Assembly: GCF_000317065.1 (NCBI RefSeq)
Contig: NC_019701.1
Span: forward strand, 3,234,001 to 3,298,000
Source: Pseudanabaena sp. PCC 7367
GTDB lineage: Bacteria > Cyanobacteriota > Cyanobacteriia > Pseudanabaenales > Pseudanabaenaceae
DNA length: 64,000 nucleotides
Reading direction: 5' to 3'
Positions 58,640 through 64,000 of this stretch are shown here, one piece after another; position 1 is the stretch's first letter, and each line of letters begins with the position of its first letter. A model generated the notes under the pieces. It searched no databases. It saw only the letters and a list, made by a program, of their open reading frames with translations, and had not been told where the DNA came from. A program made the translations under genes and the position numbers.

Positions 58640-58752
58640 TTTGATCTCTATTTTTCTAGTTGTCGCTAGCCTCCCATGGCGATCTCATAATTCTGCTGGC
58701 GATCATCTTTTTATGCCAAGTAATCGTCATCCAGCCGCCAAGGTAATTGTCG
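58640..58752. repeat. 113-bp dispersed repeat, copy B (downstream of apcE)
   Basis: Same orientation and 110 of 113 positions identical to 9410-9522. It begins 92 bases after the apcE stop. The flanks differ from copy A and there are no IS inverted repeats here, showing the repeat is a unit in its own right. Confidence 0.92.
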
Positions 58753-59297
58753 CCTAACATCTATTTTGCTGTAATTTACTCTAGCTCTTATTCACATGCT
58801 TATTGTCACCCTGCTAGGGCTCAAACAGCATAATTGAGCTAGCTTTGAGGCATTGCAATCATAAGTTTAGATTAGGAATTTAGATCAGGAATTTACAATT
58901 CCGAACATGACTGTCTTCCTCTGAGCGATGAAAAAGATAAAAGGATTCGGTGGGGCTGCACTTGGCTTGGTTATCTGGCATCACCTAGCTTTAGGAATAG
59001 CAAAGTCAGAATTGCAAACATTAATATAAAGGTAATAGGAGATGGCAATAGCTATTATTTCCCAATCATCTCTCCGCTGTACAATGTCGGGATATTTCGA
59101 TATATTTTAGAACTTGAGCGATCGCTGGCTATGTGGTCAAAGCATCACAAAAATGTCAGCATTGATGTAGTTAGTGAATCAATCAATCACTAACCAAGGG
59201 GCTTACACTAGTAAATCCTTGATTTATTTTCCACCCAAAATATTCAGTTAACCTTTAACAGTAATTAGAGCTTAAGCAGAATTAGGAATTAGGAATT
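58753..59297. other. Intergenic region between the repeat and ldh
   Basis: 545 bases. A 33-codon frame (58928-59029; M-K-K-I-K-G-F-G-G-A-A, partly hydrophobic) was seen but is too short and unsupported to call. AATTAGG/AGGAATT short repeats occur just before ldh. Confidence 0.45.
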
Positions 59298-60290
59298 ATG
59301 CTGGATCAAATATTTACGCCGATTGGCGATTCTCTCCCCTTAGTTTCTCAAGACCTACGCAAGGCTGCAATCATTGGGGCAGGACAGGTTGGCATGGCAT
59401 GTGCCTACTCAATGTTGATTCAAAACACCCTAGACGAGCTGATCATCACCGATATTAACCAGGAAAAACTGGAAGGTGAAGTGATGGATCTAGTGCATGG
59501 TCTGTCTTTTGTAGAGCCATCTGTAATTAAGGCTGGCACGATCGAAGATTACCAGGATCTAGACCTGGTGATTATTACCGCCGGAGCCAAACAGCACCCT
59601 GGCGAAAGTCGCTTAAATCTGGTGCAGCGAAATGTCGAGATTTTCAAAAGCATTGTGCCAGAAGTGGTTAAACGATCGCCCAATGCGATCTTGCTAATCG
59701 TCAGCAATCCAGTGGACATTATGACCTATGTGTCCCTCAAGCTATCTGGTTTACCAGCTTCGCGGGTAATTGGTTCGGGTACGGTTTTAGATACGGCTCG
59801 ATTTAAATATTTGCTTGGCCAAAAACTAAAACTAGATTCACGCAATGTGCATGGTTATATTTTGGGAGAGCATGGCGATAGCGAAGTAGCTCTGTGGAGT
59901 GAGTTACACATCGGTGGCTCTCGTTTAGATCAACTGATTCCTAATTGGCGCGAGCCAGAGGTTTATGATCAGCTAGATCAGGTTTATAACCAGGTCAAAA
60001 ATGCGGCCTATGAGATCATTCAGCGCAAAGGGGCAACTAGCTATGCGATCGGCCTGGGGGTGACGCAGATCGCACAGGCTATTTTGCGTGACCAGAACCA
60101 TATCTTGACTGTCAGCAGCCTGATTAAAGACTTTTATGGCATCAATGATGTTTGTTTTAGCATTCCTGCTGTGGTCAATCGTCAGGGGGTGGAGCGGCAA
60201 ATTGCGATCTATCCCAGTGACGAAGAACTAGCCCAACTGCGAAAATCAGCCCAGTTACTGAAGGAAATCACGAGTGGAATTGGATTTTAG
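59298..60290 (+). CDS. ldh: L-lactate dehydrogenase
   Basis: 330 residues. NAD-binding start [12 protein letters not shown], substrate-loop [30 protein letters not shown] and catalytic G-E-H-G-D-S-E. The Gln in A-G-A-K-Q corresponds to position 102 of lactate dehydrogenases; malate dehydrogenases have Arg there, so lactate specificity is favoured. It reduces pyruvate to L-lactate, regenerating NAD+ in dark fermentation. Fifteen extra N-terminal residues (D-Q-I-F-T-P-I-G-D) precede the fold. Monocistronic. Confidence 0.93.
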   Translation: MLDQIFTPIGDSLPLVSQDLRKAAIIGAGQVGMACAYSMLIQNTLDELIITDINQEKLEGEVMDLVHGLSFVEPSVIKAGTIEDYQDLDLVIITAGAKQHPGESRLNLVQRNVEIFKSIVPEVVKRSPNAILLIVSNPVDIMTYVSLKLSGLPASRVIGSGTVLDTARFKYLLGQKLKLDSRNVHGYILGEHGDSEVALWSELHIGGSRLDQLIPNWREPEVYDQLDQVYNQVKNAAYEIIQRKGATSYAIGLGVTQIAQAILRDQNHILTVSSLIKDFYGINDVCFSIPAVVNRQGVERQIAIYPSDEELAQLRKSAQLLKEITSGIGF

Positions 60291-60683
60291 TCTAGATTTT
60301 TAGTCTAAGTAATCGATCGCTGTGGGGAATCACTGGGAGTGAAATCTGGCAGTACCAGGTGACACTCGCTTAGATCTGGCGAGACTGAGCCCCAATAATC
60401 GTTTCAGGCTATCCCGCTGTTTATCAGGCTTATTAAAATGAATCACTTCGTTGCGATCCGTGATTCAAGTAACACTACTTTTCTCAATTGATTGAGATCT
60501 CATTCCCATTGAGATACGTCTGAGTATTTGCTGAATTATGCGATCGCTCATGCCATCAAATCCCCCGTTTCGATCGTAATGCGCCTGGGAAAGGATGGAG
60601 GGGGAGATTGGTTTTTTTCATCAAAATTTTATCAATAAACTTCTTGATTTAAAGGCTAACTTGTATAAAAGAAATTGAAATTA
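60291..60683. other. Intergenic region downstream of ldh and of the Rhs gene
   Basis: 393 bases between convergent genes. No immunity-type ORF follows the Rhs gene here. No clear terminator was seen. Confidence 0.5.
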
Positions 60684-63600
60684 CTAACTTACTGAGCCTG
60701 CAACGTTGAAAGTAAAGCCTGCAGAAAAATCGAAAGACAAACCTATCCCAAGACCAACAATGAATCCAGTACCACTACTATCAGCTTCAACATAACCTGA
60801 TTGGAATCCTCCTGCTGAGAAAGTACCTGTTAGATATGTGCCAGTAAGTCCTGTATAGCCTAAAAATCCTCCTGCAAAACTTCTCGCAACGCCTCCGTCT
60901 GAATTTGGCAGACTAACAAAGTTTGGCAAGTTTGTTACATCTACAGGTGATGTGCCAGTAAATCCACCAACGCTCAACACTGATAAAGCATTACTAGACG
61001 GTAAACTACCTACTAGGTTAGAAGTAACAGTAATGTTTCTGCTGACAGCATTAACAGGAATTCCCCGGAACTTACTTGATACAGGCAAGAAGAAAGGATC
61101 TGATTTAGCATTTATGAAGGATGCACTAAATTGTGATGATGTCGCACTGACAGGATTGGCAAGTTTTTCTATGAACTCTTTAAAATTGAAAATTGACCTC
61201 ACAGAAGAAATAATTGGGGCAAGAGTGTTTAGCCCCGTAGCAAAAACTTCGCCTTCCCAGTAAACTAAATTATTATTTTTAAGCCTTTCATAGTAAGAAG
61301 CATCTTTTTGAACTAAGGATAGTGTCAGTCCACTTAGTGCCAAACCAGCCCATATTGCAGTCTCTGCTGCTACATTCAGATCAGAACCTTCAAGAATACT
61401 CTGAATTGTTTGTGACGCAACAAGTTCATTTATATTGAAAGCGCCAGTAGGATCAATATAAGAAATGGGATTATTAAATCCATACTGATAACGATGCTTT
61501 GACATAGGGTTCTCCAAATCCCCCTCAAACGGATCAACACTGGGGAACCTGCCTAAGTTCGGGTCATAGTATCGTGCCCGCAAGTATTGCAGATCCAGAT
61601 TGGGATCAAATTGCTCACCGCGATAGAGGTAATTATTCGTAGCCGTGCCAGTGGAATTGAGCAAATTACCATAGGCATCATAATCATAGGTACTCACCAC
61701 CCCACCCAGGTCATCGCTTAGTTGCCGCACACCACTGTGGGCATCCGAGAGATAGAACAGCGATTCACCATTCCGTTCCTGCGAGATGAGATCCAAACCA
61801 TGTACATACGATGCGATCGGATCGCCATTAGGGGCATATTCTTCTAACACCTCTGGATAAGGGCGAGTCGTATCGATCAGGAAGCGGGTTTCCTCGCCAT
61901 CCACGATCGAAGCTACCCTGATCCCACTAGCATCATATTTGTAGTCAATTTCCTTAATGCCATTTACATCGGTGATATCCGCCCCCACCAACTGATTCAT
62001 CGCATCCCAATCATAAACCACCTGGCGATCGGGATTATTAGCGCTGAGCAAATTGCCGTTATCATCATAGGCATAGGTAGTCTCTACCCCATTCAAGAAC
62101 GAAGTTAAGAGGCGATCGTTATCATCGTAGGTGTAGGTAGTGAGCCCCTCGATCGAATCATCACGGCTGAGGCGATTGCCCACCTCATCATAGGTATAAG
62201 TAATTGTGCGATCGCCATTGACCGGGTCAGTAATTGTCTCCTGGGTCAGGCGATATAAATCATCGTAGGTAAATTCAATGATCCGACCGCTGGATTCTTC
62301 CACCCTGGTGCGATTGCCCAGTTCATCCAGGGTATAGATATAGCTGGATAAAATATTTCCATTAGCATCGGTATTAGTAACACCAACTAAACGATTGAGA
62401 TCGTCATAACTCATCGTCTCAGTTACACCATTAGCTAATATAATCTGAACTAAATTACCCGCATCATCAAATTCGTAGTCGGTTACCTCGCCATCCTTAG
62501 AAATAGTGTCAATTCGATTAACCTCATCATAGGTGTAGGATGTGGTGCCAGTGGGCGTAGTAATCGATTCGATCGCGCCACCGGAAACGTAGGTATAACT
62601 GATTTCAGTACCGTCAGGTTCGAGCCTGGAAGCAAGGCGATTGCGATCGTCATAGTTATAGGTAGTGATGCCGCGATCGTCAGCGTAGGTGGCTAGCTGT
62701 CCTGAATCATAGTAAGTATATTCAAACAGTCGGCTCTCATTGACATAGTTCTTCGCACGAAGGCGATCTAGCTCGTCATATTCAAATTCAATTACATCAC
62801 CATTGAAATTGGTAATACGATCAACCCGCCCAACTTCGTCATAGCTCATCTCCTCGCGTTGGCCTAAGGGACGTTCGACCGCAATCCGTCTGCTAAGGCG
62901 ATCGTATTCATATTTAGTAAGGCGATCGTTGGCATCTTTTTGCTGAATCAGATTGCCTAGCTCATCATAACTATATTCAGTGCGTTCACCATTCTCATCG
63001 GTAACTGCCACCAGGCGATCGAGCACATCATATTCATACTGGCTGCTGCGGCCAGCTTGATCAGCTAAAGAAGTAACATTACCAAACTGATCGTAAACTA
63101 CAGCAATACTCTCGCCATCAGGAGTCTCTACTCTGGTAACCCGGTCTAACTCGTCATAATCAAATAAGGTAGTGCGACCGAGGGGATCGGTAGTGGCGAT
63201 CGATCGACCTGCAGCGTCATAAACTGTGGTAACTGAATCATTGAGGGTGTTACTTGAGCCAACTAACTGACCCGCCGCATCATAAATTAGCTCAACCGGA
63301 TCGCCATCTTCATCCGTTAATCCTGTAGCTAAACCACGCTGATTATAGTCAGACAGGATTCTTTGATTGTCAGACAAATCCCCTGGTGTATCATCCGGCG
63401 AGATAGTCTCAGTGACGAGGTTGATCGGATTATAAACATAGTTAGTTGTCTTGCCACTCGGATCAACGATCGCCGTTCTATTCCCCACCACATCATATTC
63501 ATTCCTCAATCGCAAGTTATCTAACAAATCACCAGGTGTTCCATCTGGGAAAATAGTTTCCGAAGGGCGATTCAGATCGTCATATACCTGCTCAGTACGG

Positions 63601-64000
63601 CGACCCAGCGGATCGATAACCACGGTGCGATTGCCATTGCCATCATACTCAAACCGAGTCAAATTATCTTCCGCATCTAGAACTGAAGTGACTCTATTAT
63701 CATTATCGTAGGTTACTGTGGTTGTGAGTGTTCTCTCTCCCTCGGGAGTAGTTTGGGTTCTGGTCTCGGTCAGTGGGTTGCCATTCTCGTCATAAGTTAG
63801 GGTGGTCTCGTGACCTAGGGCATCAATTAGGCTGCTTAAATTACCAAAACTATCGTAGTTAAACTCGGTAATATCTCTACCGGCATCCTCAACAATTAAC
63901 TTAACCCTGCCAACAGGATCGTAAATGTAAGAGCGAGTATAACCAGTAGCATCAGTTTCCGCAGTTAGATTACCTCTACTGTCATATTCATACGATGTGG
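60684..64000 (-). CDS. Rhs/YD-repeat protein, C-terminal part (5' end beyond window)
   Basis: The frame is open through the window edge at 64000 (T-V-T-Y-D-N-D-N-R-V continues upstream), so at least 1,100 residues are present and the start is outside. It consists of tandem Y-D repeats (G-N-x-x-x-x-x-D-x-x-G-R and Y-x-Y-D variants), ending in the Rhs core Y-L-R-A-R-Y-Y-D-P-N-L-G-R-F and Y-G-F-N-N-P-I-S-Y-I-D-P-T-G. Such proteins form a beta-cocoon enclosing a C-terminal toxin or are large surface proteins. Secretion signal and delivery domains are not visible. The last 250 residues form a distinct tip. Confidence 0.9.
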   Translation of the reverse strand, partial: TSYEYDSRGNLTAETDATGYTRSYIYDPVGRVKLIVEDAGRDITEFNYDSFGNLSSLIDALGHETTLTYDENGNPLTETRTQTTPEGERTLTTTVTYDNDNRVTSVLDAEDNLTRFEYDGNGNRTVVIDPLGRRTEQVYDDLNRPSETIFPDGTPGDLLDNLRLRNEYDVVGNRTAIVDPSGKTTNYVYNPINLVTETISPDDTPGDLSDNQRILSDYNQRGLATGLTDEDGDPVELIYDAAGQLVGSSNTLNDSVTTVYDAAGRSIATTDPLGRTTLFDYDELDRVTRVETPDGESIAVVYDQFGNVTSLADQAGRSSQYEYDVLDRLVAVTDENGERTEYSYDELGNLIQQKDANDRLTKYEYDRLSRRIAVERPLGQREEMSYDEVGRVDRITNFNGDVIEFEYDELDRLRAKNYVNESRLFEYTYYDSGQLATYADDRGITTYNYDDRNRLASRLEPDGTEISYTYVSGGAIESITTPTGTTSYTYDEVNRIDTISKDGEVTDYEFDDAGNLVQIILANGVTETMSYDDLNRLVGVTNTDANGNILSSYIYTLDELGNRTRVEESSGRIIEFTYDDLYRLTQETITDPVNGDRTITYTYDEVGNRLSRDDSIEGLTTYTYDDNDRLLTSFLNGVETTYAYDDNGNLLSANNPDRQVVYDWDAMNQLVGADITDVNGIKEIDYKYDASGIRVASIVDGEETRFLIDTTRPYPEVLEEYAPNGDPIASYVHGLDLISQERNGESLFYLSDAHSGVRQLSDDLGGVVSTYDYDAYGNLLNSTGTATNNYLYRGEQFDPNLDLQYLRARYYDPNLGRFPSVDPFEGDLENPMSKHRYQYGFNNPISYIDPTGAFNINELVASQTIQSILEGSDLNVAAETAIWAGLALSGLTLSLVQKDASYYERLKNNNLVYWEGEVFATGLNTLAPIISSVRSIFNFKEFIEKLANPVSATSSQFSASFINAKSDPFFLPVSSKFRGIPVNAVSRNITVTSNLVGSLPSSNALSVLSVGGFTGTSPVDVTNLPNFVSLPNSDGGVARSFAGGFLGYTGLTGTYLTGTFSAGGFQSGYVEADSSGTGFIVGLGIGLSFDFSAGFTFNVAGSVS
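60687..61436 (-). other. Variable C-terminal tip of the Rhs protein (250 residues)
   Basis: Begins right after D-P-T-G-A-F. Its first ~90 residues are helical; the last ~65 are Gly/Thr/Ser/Phe-rich (S-A-G-G-F-Q-S-G-Y-V-E-A, L-S-F-D-F-S-A-G-F-T-F). No known nuclease, deaminase or ADP-ribosyltransferase motif was recognised. No CGATCG motif occurs in it, whereas the core upstream has many, consistent with separate origin. Confidence 0.65.

Noticed and set aside
58928-59029. 33-codon partly hydrophobic ORF upstream of ldh
   Set aside because: Too short and no supporting signal; left as a note in the intergenic entry.

Overview
The window is chromosomal DNA of a cyanobacterium. It carries cytochrome b6f genes (petB, petD), NDH-1 genes (ndhC-K-J, ndhF), the phycobilisome core-membrane linker apcE, nblA, heme oxygenase, a plant-type ferredoxin and a PAM68-like photosystem assembly factor. 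The HIP1 palindrome GCGATCGC and its CGATCG core occur throughout. There are no nitrogen-fixation or heterocyst genes in view. A filamentous or unicellular non-heterocystous lineage such as Pseudanabaenales fits, but the species cannot be fixed from this window.

Layout. 1-3.4 kb: end of coaE, a SpoIID/LytB protein followed by a pterin dehydratase, then the RNase P RNA gene rnpB with an enlarged P12 region. 3.4-9 kb: a 7TM-HD phosphodiesterase (PgpH class), an alpha/beta hydrolase, and petB-petD with a clear terminator. 9-10.8 kb is a decayed zone: an insertion-sequence remnant with 13-bp terminal inverted repeats, interrupted by a 113-bp dispersed repeat whose second copy lies 49 kb away next to apcE; then a PEP-CTERM-like protein and a truncated AEC transporter. 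10.9-15.5 kb: DJ-1 protein, ndhC-ndhK-ndhJ, heme oxygenase, ferredoxin and a DUF3493 protein. 16-27.7 kb: malQ, a DciA-like helicase loader, cysteine/cystine lyase, CPBP protease, ispH, two related pentapeptide-repeat proteins with cysteine caps, a lipoprotein, an unlisted 44-residue membrane protein, rpsO-PAM68 and aroF. 28-38.7 kb: an ECF-type transporter pair without substrate subunit, a DUF39 homocysteine-biosynthesis protein, a START-like protein, upp, a 1.3-kb gene-free region leading to nblA, an aldo/keto reductase, dxr, a short type-B L36 gene, a degenerate pilin and a DUF2993 protein. 39-50 kb: ndhF, an ECF sigma/anti-sigma/Spy-like cassette, an orphan V/A-type ATPase subunit A, a cupin with triplicated start codons, a lipoprotein with 15 DPCAA hexapeptides, a DUF3134 protein with a poly-Asp tail, and mraY. 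50.6-64 kb: a large zinc metalloprotease, a branched-chain amino-acid type binding protein, apcE, L-lactate dehydrogenase and the 3' part of an Rhs/YD-repeat gene with an unusual C-terminal tip.

Most genes are ordinary housekeeping or photosynthesis functions in short operons or alone. Functional clusters are ndhC-K-J, rpsO-PAM68, sigma/anti-sigma/Spy (probable envelope-stress circuit) and cbiQ-cbiO. No complete novel multi-gene system is evident. The most unusual items are the orphan V/A-ATPase subunit A, the DPCAA-repeat lipoprotein, the Rhs tip, the 113-bp repeat and the DUF39 protein. No tRNA, rRNA, CRISPR array or prophage was recognised.
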